Of a DNA stretch of 64,000 bases, positions 8,187-17,101 are shown piece after piece. Under the pieces are notes generated by a model that did no database searches, was not told where the DNA came from, and saw only the letters and a list, made by a program, of their open reading frames with translations. Source of the stretch: Acinetobacter marinus. Lineage in GTDB: Bacteria; Pseudomonadota; Gammaproteobacteria; Pseudomonadales; Moraxellaceae. Within the stretch, counting starts at the first letter, position 1; the number at the start of each line of letters is the position of its first letter. The DNA is taken from NCBI RefSeq assembly GCF_900096915.1, contig NZ_FMYK01000003.1:186001-250000 (forward strand), in the 5' to 3' direction. The translations under genes were made by a program, and so were the position numbers.

Positions 8187-9641
8187 ATGAAGTTATCTGT
8201 AGGTCTAAAAGTTGCGAATTCTCTCTCGCTGACCCCTCAGCTTCAACAGGCAATACGGTTATTGCAATTGTCCTCGCTAGAGTTAGAGCAAGAAATCCAG
8301 CTTCAACTCGATAGCAATCCATTATTAGAAAAAATCGAAGAAGAATACGGCGAAGCCAAAAAAGAAGAAACCGATCCGACCTTACAAGATCAAATGCAAC
8401 ATGACACCATTCCAGATGACTTGCCTGTTGATACCGACTGGGATGAAGTCTATACCCATCAATCGACTGCACTGGCAACACCAGAGTATGAAGAACGAGA
8501 AGATAATCGCAGTAGTGCGGATAGCTTGGAGGAGCATCTGCTGTGGCAAATCAATTTATTACATTTAAGCCAAATTGAACAGATTGTTGCACATTGCATC
8601 GTCAATGCGCTGGATGAGCGTGGCTATCTGGATTGTGAGCTAGAAGAAATTTTGGCATCGGCGCAACACGTCCTTCGACAAGCGGATGTCGATGAAGAGC
8701 TTGAGCTCGATGAGGTTGCGGTGGTGCTCAAGTACATTCAGCGTCTCGATCCGTTAGGTGTAGCGAGTCGTAACTTGGTGGAGTGTTTGTCAGTCCAGTT
8801 GGAGCAATTTTCACCACAAGCAGCGCTGAATCACCAAGCCGAATTGAAGCATCAAGCGACATTGTTATTGCAAAATGCAGATTTGTTATTGACCAATGAT
8901 CTGAATAAACTGATGCGCAAAACGCAGCTTGATCTCGATCAGCTCAAGCAAGCGATGGCATTACTCAAGTCATTTGATCCTGCCCCAGGGGCAAAATTTC
9001 AAGCACAAGAACAAGATTACCAAACCCCAGATGTGATTTTACAAAAGAAAAATCAGCGTTGGCAGGTGTTTTTAAATCCAGATGTACTGCCCAAACTGCG
9101 AGTCAATTCATTCTATGCGGGGATGATCAAGCGTGCCGATCAGAGTGATGATAATCAATATCTCAAAAATCAAATGCTTGAAGCCAAAAACTTTATCAAA
9201 AGCATCGATGAGCGGCATAAAACCTTATTGAAAGTCGCCACCTGCATCGTTGAACATCAGCGAGATTTTTTTGAAATCGGTGCAGAAGGTATGAAGCCTT
9301 TAGTACTTCGTGATGTGGCAGATGAAGTAGAATTGCACGAATCAACCGTATCCCGTGTGACCACAAATAAATATATTTTGACGCCAAATGGTTTATTCGA
9401 GCTTAAATATTTCTTTTCAAGCCATGTCGGTACGGCAACTGGTGGAGAGTGTTCTTCAACTGCGATTCGCGCCATGATCAAAAAGCTCATTGCCGCAGAA
9501 AATCAAAAAAAACCGCTGTCTGATAATGCGATTGCGAAATTGTTACAAGATGAAGGCATCGACGTGGCAAGGCGTACCGTAGCGAAATACCGAGAATCCT
9601 TAAATATCCCATCCTCATCAGATCGAAAAGTATTGCTTTAA
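8187..9641 (+). CDS. rpoN: RNA polymerase sigma-54 factor
   Basis: Sigma-54 directs RNA polymerase to -24/-12 promoters that need enhancer-binding ATPases. The protein is 484 residues, a usual length. Region I is at the N-terminus (SLTPQLQQAIRLLQLSSLEL), rich in Gln and Leu, followed by an acidic region II (about 45-100). The core-binding domain follows, and the C-terminal DNA-binding part has a helix-turn-helix (HESTVSRVTTNKY) and the RpoN box (ARRTVAKYRE). The gene is followed after 250 bp by hpf, a linkage kept in many proteobacteria. Confidence 0.97.
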   Translation: MKLSVGLKVANSLSLTPQLQQAIRLLQLSSLELEQEIQLQLDSNPLLEKIEEEYGEAKKEETDPTLQDQMQHDTIPDDLPVDTDWDEVYTHQSTALATPEYEEREDNRSSADSLEEHLLWQINLLHLSQIEQIVAHCIVNALDERGYLDCELEEILASAQHVLRQADVDEELELDEVAVVLKYIQRLDPLGVASRNLVECLSVQLEQFSPQAALNHQAELKHQATLLLQNADLLLTNDLNKLMRKTQLDLDQLKQAMALLKSFDPAPGAKFQAQEQDYQTPDVILQKKNQRWQVFLNPDVLPKLRVNSFYAGMIKRADQSDDNQYLKNQMLEAKNFIKSIDERHKTLLKVATCIVEHQRDFFEIGAEGMKPLVLRDVADEVELHESTVSRVTTNKYILTPNGLFELKYFFSSHVGTATGGECSSTAIRAMIKKLIAAENQKKPLSDNAIAKLLQDEGIDVARRTVAKYRESLNIPSSSDRKVLL

Positions 9642-9892
9642 GCCGATTTCTATGGTTATTTAGAGTGATGCAGTGGATCTTTTTTGATTTCACTGCAGAT
9701 AAACACCGAGTTCATCTGATAGCCAATTGGAGTTGACATGATTTGTTGAAGATGCAAGATAAGTTGATGATTTAAATAGTGATAGTTTTTTCAAATTGAT
9801 CGATCTCAATTTAAAAAAAACACGATAAATCCATCATCTGAACGTCTTGTCCGCTGATCATGTTTGATTTCAAACTCATGGGAGGTGGTACT

Positions 9893-10255
9893 ATGCACAT
9901 TGCAATTCGTGGTCATCATGTGGCGATTACGCCAGCGATTGAACAACAAATCACAACGCATTTTTCTAAAATTACCCAACATCTAGATCAAGTCTGTAGC
10001 ATGCAGATCAAATTACAAAAAGATCATCGTCTGAACCTCAAGAGCCATAAGGGGCAGGATAATCATCATGCTGAAGTCATCTTGAGAATTCCTGGTAAAG
10101 AATTTGTCGCTAAATCGAGTGCGGATGATATGTATCAGGCGATACAAATGCTTGGTGAAAAATTAAAAAGACAGTTGGAAAAACATAAGCTGAGCCATCA
10201 AAAATTTAGCCATCACACAGCCAATCATCATGTCAGTCATGAGCTGGTTGCTTAA
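9893..10255 (+). CDS. hpf: Ribosome hibernation promoting factor, short form
   Basis: HPF binds the decoding region of the 30S subunit in starved cells, blocks translation and promotes 100S dimers. The 120-residue product is a short-type HPF with the single YfiA/HPF domain (residues 1-95: IRGHHVAITPAIEQQI, AEVILRIPGKEFVAKSSADDMYQAI). The last 25 residues form an unusual histidine-rich tail. The ATG at 9893 follows an excellent GGGAGGTGG site; a longer frame from 9860 lacks one. It sits downstream of rpoN and ends at a strong terminator. Confidence 0.93.
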   Translation: MHIAIRGHHVAITPAIEQQITTHFSKITQHLDQVCSMQIKLQKDHRLNLKSHKGQDNHHAEVILRIPGKEFVAKSSADDMYQAIQMLGEKLKRQLEKHKLSHQKFSHHTANHHVSHELVA

Positions 10256-10301
10256 ATTCAAAAGTACATTGACTTGAATGTGCTGAGCAGTTGAATATCA
10301 G

Positions 10302-10329
10302 ATCAGAGCTACGGCTCTGATTTTTTTTG
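10302..10329 (+). terminator. Terminator of hpf
   Basis: TCAGAGC (10303-10309), TACG loop, GCTCTGA (10314-10320), extended by one A-T pair and followed by eight T residues. Confidence 0.92.
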
Positions 10330-10456
10330 TCGATTTTCATTGTATTGCTAAAAAAATGATCATTATGATGCTTTTATCTGCATTGCTTTTGTAGTCGGCT
10401 TCAAACTTATAGTAAACTACTCGGCTTTAGTCCGTAACCAAATCGAGCCCAGTACC

Positions 10457-10708
10457 ATGAATACTGAACAGCTGACCAGCTTATTACAACAAGCCTTCCC
10501 TGAGGCGGATATCGCCGTGACTGGAGAAGCAGGCAAGTTTGACCTGCGTATCGTTGATGCGGGTTTTGAAGGCAAACGCACTGTCGCTCGTCAACAAGCT
10601 GTTTATGCACCGCTGAATGAACATATTGCCTCAGGTGCTGTACATGCAGTCACCATCCGTGCCATGACGCCAGAAGAATGGCGTAAAGCTAGCATGTTTG
10701 GAGCATAA
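10457..10708 (+). CDS. ibaG: BolA-family protein IbaG
   Basis: This small 83-residue protein of the BolA/IbaG type works with monothiol glutaredoxins in iron-sulfur handling and acid stress. The class II KH-like fold is recognisable (DLRIVDAGFEGKRTVARQQAVYAPL), with the conserved His (HAVTIRAMTPEEW) near the C-terminus. It ends 6 bp before murA, a conserved pairing (yrbA-murA), and is surely co-transcribed with it. Confidence 0.93.
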   Translation: MNTEQLTSLLQQAFPEADIAVTGEAGKFDLRIVDAGFEGKRTVARQQAVYAPLNEHIASGAVHAVTIRAMTPEEWRKASMFGA

Positions 10709-10714
10709 GGCGAA

Positions 10715-11971
10715 ATGGATAAATTTCTCATTCGTGGCGGCAATGTTCTAAACGGTACAGTCAAAATCTCAGGCGCAAAAAATGCCGCATTGCCACTGCT
10801 TGCGGCGATGATCTTGGCAGAAACGCCAATTACCCTGACCAATGTGCCTCACCTCAAAGACGTGAATACTTTGATCAAGTTGATCGCTGGCTTGGGCATC
10901 ACCATGAAGTATGAAGGGGATACGGTCACTGCGGATACCAGCACATTGGATAATTATTTTGCACCATATGAATTGGTAAAAACCATGCGTGCTTCGATCT
11001 TGGTGCTTGGACCACTCCTTGCGCGTTACGGAGAAGCGAAAGTGTCTTTGCCAGGTGGCTGTGCGATTGGTTCTCGTCCTGTCGATCAACATCTTAAAGC
11101 CCTCGAAGCATTGGGTGCAGAAATCGAAGTTGAAGCAGGCTATGTGCTTGCCAAAGTCGATGGTCGCCTCAAAGGTGGTGAAGTGGTCTTTGATATGGTC
11201 ACTGTTGGCGGTACTGAAAATATTCTGATGGCTGCGGTACTTGCGGAAGGTACAACCACGATTCGTAATGCAGCACGTGAGCCAGAAATTACCGATCTTG
11301 CGAATCTACTCAATAAAATGGGTGCGAAAATCTCAGGTATAGATACTGATACTTTGATTGTCGAAGGTGTAGAAAGTTTGCGAGGCTGTGAATATGCTGT
11401 AGTTGCCGATCGTATCGAAACAGGCTCTTACCTTGCTGCTGCTGCGATCACAGGCGGTAAAATCAAAACCACACATACCGATCCAAACTTGATGGAAGCT
11501 GTGCTTGAAAAGTTTGAGGAAATGGGCGCAGAAGTGACCCGTGGTGAAGATTGGATTGAGCTCGATATGCAGGGTAAACGTCCGAAAGCAGTGAGCTTCC
11601 GTACATTGCCACATCCTGAGTTTCCTACTGATATGCAAGCGCAGATCATGGCGGTCAATGTACTTGGGCGAGGCTTTGCAACCATCTCAGAAACCATTTT
11701 TGAAAATCGCTTTATGCATGTGCCTGAGCTGTGTCGTATGGGTGCCAATATCCAAGTCGAAGGCAATGATGCGACCGTCACTGGCGTAGAAAAACTGCAA
11801 GGTGCGCCTGTGATGGCGACCGATTTGCGTGCGTCATTTTCTCTCGTGATTGCAGCGTTGGCAGCGGAAGGCGAAACCGTGGTCGATCGTATTTATCATA
11901 TTGATCGTGGTTATGAGGATGTTGAAGCCAAACTCCAATCCTTAGGTGCGGATATTCAACGTATTCATTAA
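10715..11971 (+). CDS. murA: UDP-N-acetylglucosamine 1-carboxyvinyltransferase
   Basis: MurA transfers enolpyruvate from PEP to UDP-GlcNAc, the first committed step of peptidoglycan synthesis in the cytoplasm. It is 418 residues, full length. The N-terminal GTVKISGAKNAALPLLAA motif with the catalytic Lys is present, and the mobile-loop sequence LPGGCAIGSRPVDQHL carries the PEP-binding Cys that fosfomycin attacks. FPTDMQAQ and the C-terminal DRIYHIDRGYE segment are also intact. It is co-transcribed with ibaG and followed closely by hisG. Confidence 0.97.
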   Translation: MDKFLIRGGNVLNGTVKISGAKNAALPLLAAMILAETPITLTNVPHLKDVNTLIKLIAGLGITMKYEGDTVTADTSTLDNYFAPYELVKTMRASILVLGPLLARYGEAKVSLPGGCAIGSRPVDQHLKALEALGAEIEVEAGYVLAKVDGRLKGGEVVFDMVTVGGTENILMAAVLAEGTTTIRNAAREPEITDLANLLNKMGAKISGIDTDTLIVEGVESLRGCEYAVVADRIETGSYLAAAAITGGKIKTTHTDPNLMEAVLEKFEEMGAEVTRGEDWIELDMQGKRPKAVSFRTLPHPEFPTDMQAQIMAVNVLGRGFATISETIFENRFMHVPELCRMGANIQVEGNDATVTGVEKLQGAPVMATDLRASFSLVIAALAAEGETVVDRIYHIDRGYEDVEAKLQSLGADIQRIH

Positions 11972-12045
11972 CGTGCTGTAATTTCAGCGGATAAAATTTT
12001 TACGCAACGATTTAGATACGCAGTTTAGAAAAAGGTTAAGGTTAA

Positions 12046-12762
12046 ATGTCACAGGAACAAGCGCACTCATCACAAAGCCTCTCAGACAAACGCATCTCAG
12101 ACGCAGAACTCATGGGGAATTTTGATCATGGTTTGACTTTGGCACTGAGCAAAGGGCGTATTCTTAAAGAAACTTTGCCACTACTTGCAGAAGCAGGTGT
12201 GGAGTTACTTGAAGATCCTGATAAATCACGTAAATTGATTTTCCCGACCACACATCCACAAGTACGCATTCTGATTTTGCGTGCCAGTGACGTGCCGACT
12301 TATGTGGAAAATGGTGCGGCAGATTTTGGCGTGGCGGGTAAAGATGTGTTGATGGAATATGGTTCAGAAAATGTCTATGAGCCACTGGATTTGCAAATCG
12401 CCAAATGCAAGCTGATGACCGCAGGCAAAGTCGGTATGCAAAAGCCACAAGGTCGTCTACGCATTGCGACCAAATATGTCAATCTCACCCGTCAGTTCTA
12501 TGCCAGTCGTGGCGAACAAGTGGATGTGATCAAGTTGTATGGTTCGATGGAACTTGCGCCATTGGTCGGACTTGGGCATTACATTGTCGATGTGGTGGAT
12601 ACAGGAAATACCTTGCGTGCCAATGGCTTAGAACCTCTGGAAGAAATCTGCCAAGTGTCATCACGTTTGATCGTCAATAAAGCCAGCTTTAAGCGTAAAC
12701 ACGCATTATTAAATCCGATTTTGACGCAACTCGAACAGGCTGTGCAATCTAGAAATCAATAA
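12046..12762 (+). CDS. hisG: ATP phosphoribosyltransferase, short form
   Basis: HisG joins ATP and PRPP, the first step of histidine synthesis. The 238-residue product is the short form, lacking the C-terminal ACT-like regulatory domain, so it should need the HisZ subunit, which is not in this window. Motifs seen are LALSKGRI at the N-terminus, AADFGVAGKDVL, and the PRPP loop VDVVDTGNTLRANGL. The first ~25 residues form a polar extension. The ATG at 12046 has AAGGTTAA upstream; the ATG at codon 23 is a possible alternative. It starts a hisG-hisD-hisC run. Confidence 0.95.
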   Translation: MSQEQAHSSQSLSDKRISDAELMGNFDHGLTLALSKGRILKETLPLLAEAGVELLEDPDKSRKLIFPTTHPQVRILILRASDVPTYVENGAADFGVAGKDVLMEYGSENVYEPLDLQIAKCKLMTAGKVGMQKPQGRLRIATKYVNLTRQFYASRGEQVDVIKLYGSMELAPLVGLGHYIVDVVDTGNTLRANGLEPLEEICQVSSRLIVNKASFKRKHALLNPILTQLEQAVQSRNQ

Positions 12763-12866
12763 TGACTGATCATTATAATCCATGAATTAAGTAGAATTTA
12801 CGGTGCTTCATTCGCCACAAGGGCGTAGAAAACAGGTAAAATAACTCTTTTTTATCAATCTGTGGA

Positions 12867-14168
12867 ATGAATTTAATGCGCCGTTTGTCAACGCAAGATC
12901 AAAATTTCCAACAGCAATTCGCTGAACTTTTGGCTTTTGAAACTGTCAATGATCCTGAACTCCTGAAAACAGTCGATCAAATCATTGCTGACGTTCGAGC
13001 AAAAGGCGATGTGCATGTGTTGGCATTGACACAGCAATTTGATCGACATCCAGCGACGACCTTTTCACAATTAGAACTGACTCAAGCACAATTGCAACAT
13101 GCCTTTGATGACTTAAGTGATGACGTACGCCAAGCCCTTGAGCTTGCAGCAAATCGTATCCGTGAATTTCACCAAGCACAAAAGCAAGATGGCTGGACAT
13201 ATGTCGATGCACTGGGCAACACGCTTGGGCAAAAAGTCACGCCACTGGATCGAGTCGGTATTTACGTTCCAGGTGGCTTGGCTTCTTATCCTTCATCGGT
13301 GTTGATGAATGCGATTCCTGCGCATGTTGCAGGCGTCCCTGAAATTATCATGGTCGTGCCTGCGCCTAATGGTGAGCTGAATCCATTGGTTTTGGCGGCA
13401 GCGTATCTTGCAGGTGTTAGCCGAGTGTTTACCATTGGCGGAGCGCAAGCGGTTGCGGCACTTGCTTATGGTACAGCAACGATTCCGCAAGTGGATAAAA
13501 TCACAGGGCCGGGTAACCGTTTTGTGGCTGCTGCGAAACGTGCGGTGTTTGGTCAGGTTGGTATTGATATGATCGCAGGACCTTCGGAGATTTTGGTCTA
13601 TGCCGAAGGCGAAAATAATGCCGAGTGGTTGGCGATGGACTTGCTGTCGCAAGCTGAGCATGACACCGTTGCACAAGCGATTTTCATCACGCCTGATCAG
13701 GACTTGCTCGAAGCGGTTGCAGAGAAAATTGAAAGTCATTTAGCAGATTTGCCGAAAGCCGAGATTGCTAAAACCTCGATTGCTAATCGTGGTGCATTGG
13801 TCTTGGTCAAAGATCGTGCTGAAGCGATTCAACTGATTAACCAAGTTGCACCTGAGCATTTGGAGCTTTGTTTGGACGAAGCTGAAGCGATGAGTGCAGA
13901 AATCCGCCATGCGGGCGCAATCTTTATGGGACGCTATACGCCAGAAGCGATTGGTGACTATTGTGCAGGACCAAACCATGTATTACCAACATCTGGTACG
14001 GCACGTTTTTCTTCACCGCTTGGCGTGTATGATTTTCAGAAGCGTTCCAGTTTGATCATGTGTTCTGAGCAGGGTGTCAAAACTTTGGCGAAAACGGCGG
14101 ATACTTTGGCGCAACAAGAAAACTTGGATGCCCATGCCCGCTCGGCACGTTATCGTTATCAGTCTTAA
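12867..14168 (+). CDS. hisD: Histidinol dehydrogenase
   Basis: HisD oxidises L-histidinol to L-histidine through histidinaldehyde with two NAD+, the last two steps of the pathway. It is a zinc enzyme of 433 residues, the normal length. The NAD-binding GGLASYPSSVLMNAIPA segment, the signature IDMIAGPSEILVYA...LLSQAEHD, and the catalytic Glu-His in NQVAPEHLEL are all visible. The start is at 12867 (MNLMRRL); the internal ATG three codons later is equally plausible. It lies 104 bp after hisG. Confidence 0.97.
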   Translation: MNLMRRLSTQDQNFQQQFAELLAFETVNDPELLKTVDQIIADVRAKGDVHVLALTQQFDRHPATTFSQLELTQAQLQHAFDDLSDDVRQALELAANRIREFHQAQKQDGWTYVDALGNTLGQKVTPLDRVGIYVPGGLASYPSSVLMNAIPAHVAGVPEIIMVVPAPNGELNPLVLAAAYLAGVSRVFTIGGAQAVAALAYGTATIPQVDKITGPGNRFVAAAKRAVFGQVGIDMIAGPSEILVYAEGENNAEWLAMDLLSQAEHDTVAQAIFITPDQDLLEAVAEKIESHLADLPKAEIAKTSIANRGALVLVKDRAEAIQLINQVAPEHLELCLDEAEAMSAEIRHAGAIFMGRYTPEAIGDYCAGPNHVLPTSGTARFSSPLGVYDFQKRSSLIMCSEQGVKTLAKTADTLAQQENLDAHARSARYRYQS

Positions 14169-14213
14169 TTTTTAATTATCCTCTTAAACTCTAATTGAGA
14201 ATGAGGAAGAATA

Positions 14214-14280
14214 AATACCCTAGCCCTTTAATAAGGGGGAGAAAAAATCCCCATAGCCCCCTTTAAGAAAGGGGGGAATG
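14214..14280. repeat. REP-like palindromic element between hisD and hisC
   Basis: The element has two C-rich/G-rich arms: CCCTTTAATAAGGG, and CCCCCTTT-AAG-AAAGGGGG nearer hisC. The composition is quite unlike the flanking coding sequence. Its G-run may supply the ribosome-binding region for hisC. Similar short hairpin elements occur near 15453, 28949 and 62260. Confidence 0.6.
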
Positions 14281-14282
14281 AA

Positions 14283-15398
14283 ATGCTGAGATTAAAAATG
14301 TCGATAGAAATTACTACACAGCAAAAGCGGTTTTGGAGTCCGTTGGTACGTGAGCTTGAGCCGTATGTGCCGGGCGAACAACCGAAGATCCAAAATTTAC
14401 TTAAACTCAATACCAATGAAAATCCTTATCCGCCATCACCAAAAGTGGTCGAAGCGGTACAAGCGGTCATCGCCAATCAAGCGGATGTACTGAAACTTTA
14501 TCCTGATCCCGATGCTAGCGTGCTCAAGCAAGCAATTGCCAAGCAACAGGATGTAGATGTGGAAAATGTCTTTGTCGGTAACGGCTCGGACGAAGTGCTT
14601 GCACATATTTTTAAGGCGTTTTTTGTACAGGATAAACCGCTCCTTTATCCTGACATTAGCTATAGTTTTTATCCTGTCTATAGTCAGTTTTTTGGTTTAA
14701 ATACCATTGAAATTCCGTTGACTGATACTTTTGAAATTGATGTTGAAGATTATCGTCAAGCCAATGCTGGACAGAACGGTGGCATCATTATTACCAACCC
14801 GAATGCACCGACTGGACGAGCCATCGAGATTGATCAAATCAAACAATTACTCAGTGATCATCCTGATTCGGTGGTGGTGATTGATGAGGCGTATGTGGAT
14901 TTTGGTGCGGAGTCGGCTGTCAGTTTGGTTGCTGAATTTGAAAATTTGGTGGTGTGTCAAACTACTTCCAAATCTCGTTCTCTCGCAGGGCTTCGTGTTG
15001 GTTATGCGATTGCACAGCCACATTTGATTACGGCGCTCGAGTCAGTGAAAAATAGTTTTAATTCTTATCCGATTGATCGTTTTGCTTTAGCCTGTGCAGT
15101 GGCTTCCTTTGAAGATCAGCCGTACTTTGAAGCGCAATGTGAAAAAGTCATTGCCAGTCGTGAGCAACTCATTGCCGAGATGAAGACGCTTGATTTTAAA
15201 GTATTGCCATCGAAAGCCAATTTTATTTTTGCCACGCATGGTACGGTTTCTGCGGCGCCGATTGCGCAAAAATTACGTGAGCAGGGTGTGATTGTGCGTC
15301 ACTTTAATCGTCCACGCATTGATAATTATCTACGCATCACCGTGGGTACGGATGAGCAAAATCAACGCTTAGTTGATAGCTTAAAGACCTTCCTTTAA
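14283..15398 (+). CDS. hisC: Histidinol-phosphate aminotransferase
   Basis: HisC is the PLP-dependent enzyme that makes histidinol phosphate from imidazole-acetol phosphate and glutamate. The 371-residue class I/II aminotransferase has LLKLNTNENPYPPSP at the N-terminus, VFVGNGSDEVLAH, TNPNAPTGRAIE, and the PLP-lysine signature TTSKSRSLAGLRVGYA. Two starts are possible: 14283, with a G-rich run from the adjacent repeat, or the ATG at 14298 (MSIEITT). The first five residues would then come from the repeat edge. It is the last gene of the hisGDC run and convergent with pabB. Confidence 0.95.
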   Translation: MLRLKMSIEITTQQKRFWSPLVRELEPYVPGEQPKIQNLLKLNTNENPYPPSPKVVEAVQAVIANQADVLKLYPDPDASVLKQAIAKQQDVDVENVFVGNGSDEVLAHIFKAFFVQDKPLLYPDISYSFYPVYSQFFGLNTIEIPLTDTFEIDVEDYRQANAGQNGGIIITNPNAPTGRAIEIDQIKQLLSDHPDSVVVIDEAYVDFGAESAVSLVAEFENLVVCQTTSKSRSLAGLRVGYAIAQPHLITALESVKNSFNSYPIDRFALACAVASFEDQPYFEAQCEKVIASREQLIAEMKTLDFKVLPSKANFIFATHGTVSAAPIAQKLREQGVIVRHFNRPRIDNYLRITVGTDEQNQRLVDSLKTFL

Positions 15399-15452
15399 TT
15401 TAGTCGATTGGATTGCTTTACTACGTTTGTATTACCAATTGCATGCGTCTTG

Positions 15453-15490
15453 AGCTCCTCCCTTTTGTAAGGGGAGGCTGGGTGGGGTTA
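15453..15490. repeat. REP-like hairpin overlapping the pabB stop codon
   Basis: CTCCTCCCTT, a short loop, and AAGGGGAGG form a stem, followed by a GGGTGGGG run that reaches the TAA of the minus-strand pabB gene (15488-15490). It lies between convergent hisC and pabB and may act as a two-way boundary. Confidence 0.55.
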
Positions 15491-16873
15491 TATCGATGAG
15501 GTGTTGGTAAATTGATTGATAAATTCGAGCAGCGCCGACACTTTGTCTAAGCATTCCTGATATTCTGCATCGACTTTGGACGCCACGGTAATTCCACCGC
15601 CAGCCCAAATACTCAGCGCATCGCCGTAGCGTTGTAAGCTACGAATTAGAATATTAAACCGTCCTGTACCATCAAAATTAAAGTAACCCAAACTGCCACA
15701 ATACGCTCCACGTGCATTGCTTTCGAGTTCTTCAATGATTTGCATGGCACGAATTTTTGGTGCGCCAGTGATCGAACCACCAGGAAGTGCCTGTAACAGC
15801 ATTTTTAATGGGTTAATTTCAGGTTTTAATCTGGCTTGAATCTCACTCACCAGATGATGGACTTGGGCAAAACTTTCCACTTCAAATAGTTTTGGCGTTT
15901 TCACCGAACCTGTCTCGGCAAATACGCTGAGATCATTTCGCAGTAAATCGACAATCATTAAATTTTCCGCTTGATCTTTTTCGGATTGAGCAAGGCGCTG
16001 ACGATTCGCTTGATCTATTTCGACATCTTTATCTCTAGGCAGTGTGCCTTTGATGGGGCGGGTGCGAATCAGTCGATCAGCTTGAAATTCAATGAATAAT
16101 TCAGGCGAACAGCTGAGTAATTCAAAATCATCATGTGCAATATAACCTGCAAAAGGCGCTTGGCTTAATTCGAGTAGCTCAGGTAAAAGTTGAAGCAATC
16201 GCCCTGATTGAACCACGCTTTGGAACTCTTGAGTGAGATTAATTTGATAGCAATCGCCAGCATGCAAATAGTCTTGGACTTGCTCAAAGGCGTTTGCGTA
16301 GTCGGATTTAGTCCAACGTGCTTGAACAGGATGTTTGAGTTGAAATGGAATGTTTTCCTGCATCGGTGGAGGGTGTTGTAAATCAAGAATTAAAAACTGT
16401 AATAGTTCACAATCATCAAGCGATGCATCAAAATACAGCGTCCATTGCTCATCTACTTTTTGAATAAAAATATCATATTCACCGAGCAGGGCAGTCGGTC
16501 TGTTATGGTTAGAACAATCGATATGGCTGAGCTGTTGAGTGCTGACAAAATCATAGGAAAAAAAGCAAATATATCCCCCTCGAAATCGAAGCGGACTTGC
16601 TGTCGGTGGGGTATTGGCTGTGAAATTGACAAAGGCATGGAGATCTGCATCTAGCAGTGGCTGATCCAGATAACTGAGATCAGCTTGCCGAATCTGACAA
16701 ATCTGTGTGGAAGCGCACAGTAATCGCTTTGGCAAAATCGCAAAAAACGGCTGACCATCATCCTGTAAAAAGCAAAATCCTCGGTAGTGGTGAAGTCGCT
16801 CAATCAGCGTAGAAAAGGTGTAAGAAGAATGGCAATTGACGGTTTGAAATTGCACGATAAACGCCGTAAACAC
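15488..16873 (-). CDS. pabB: Aminodeoxychorismate synthase component I
   Basis: PabB turns chorismate and ammonia into 4-amino-4-deoxychorismate for folate synthesis, with PabA as the amidotransferase partner (not in this window). The 461-residue protein belongs to the chorismate-binding family. The RTRPIKGT motif with Lys275 separates PabB from anthranilate synthase TrpE, which has PIAGT. Other motifs are GDCYQINLTQ, LPGGSITGAPKIRAM and SIWAGGGITVASKVDAEY. The start is a GTG at 16873 without a clear ribosome-binding site, so the exact N-terminus is uncertain. Confidence 0.93.
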   Translation of the reverse strand: MFTAFIVQFQTVNCHSSYTFSTLIERLHHYRGFCFLQDDGQPFFAILPKRLLCASTQICQIRQADLSYLDQPLLDADLHAFVNFTANTPPTASPLRFRGGYICFFSYDFVSTQQLSHIDCSNHNRPTALLGEYDIFIQKVDEQWTLYFDASLDDCELLQFLILDLQHPPPMQENIPFQLKHPVQARWTKSDYANAFEQVQDYLHAGDCYQINLTQEFQSVVQSGRLLQLLPELLELSQAPFAGYIAHDDFELLSCSPELFIEFQADRLIRTRPIKGTLPRDKDVEIDQANRQRLAQSEKDQAENLMIVDLLRNDLSVFAETGSVKTPKLFEVESFAQVHHLVSEIQARLKPEINPLKMLLQALPGGSITGAPKIRAMQIIEELESNARGAYCGSLGYFNFDGTGRFNILIRSLQRYGDALSIWAGGGITVASKVDAEYQECLDKVSALLEFINQFTNTSSI

Positions 16874-17101
16874 AATGAATTGGCGCTATTTTAGCGTGAA
16901 ATTTACATTTTGCAAAAAAGTACCGTTTGTCGGTAAGTCCGAGAACATCAAAGCCAATTGCTTGATAAAAATGTAGAGCTATTGTAATTTTGTGAATACG
17001 TCGATGGCAATCTGTCACAAAACGTAAATGCTCAAAACAACAAGTAAGGCGCTTACACGAAGTAAACGTCAGGATCAAAAAAACTCTAGGAGAGAAAAGG
17101 C
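16874..17101. promoter_or_regulatory. Upstream region of the fil cluster
   Basis: This 228-bp divergent spacer separates pabB from filA1. A TTGCTT (16958-16963), 16-bp spacer, TATTGT (16980-16985) is the best promoter candidate for fil. A small hairpin TACCG-TTTGT-CGGTA lies at 16921-16935. A strong AGGAG site lies before the ATG at 17102. The assignment of the promoter is tentative. Confidence 0.35.

Noticed and set aside
7952..8481. Frames of 120 and 122 codons around the rpoN start
   Set aside because: Both overlap the certain rpoN N-terminus in other frames and have no recognisable domain.
13293..13739. 148-codon frame antisense to hisD
   Set aside because: Shadow of a conserved gene; composition follows the complementary codons.
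17005..17019. TGGCA-containing sequence before filA1 as a sigma-54 promoter
   Set aside because: The -24-like TGGCA is present but the -12 TTGC element is missing at the right spacing.
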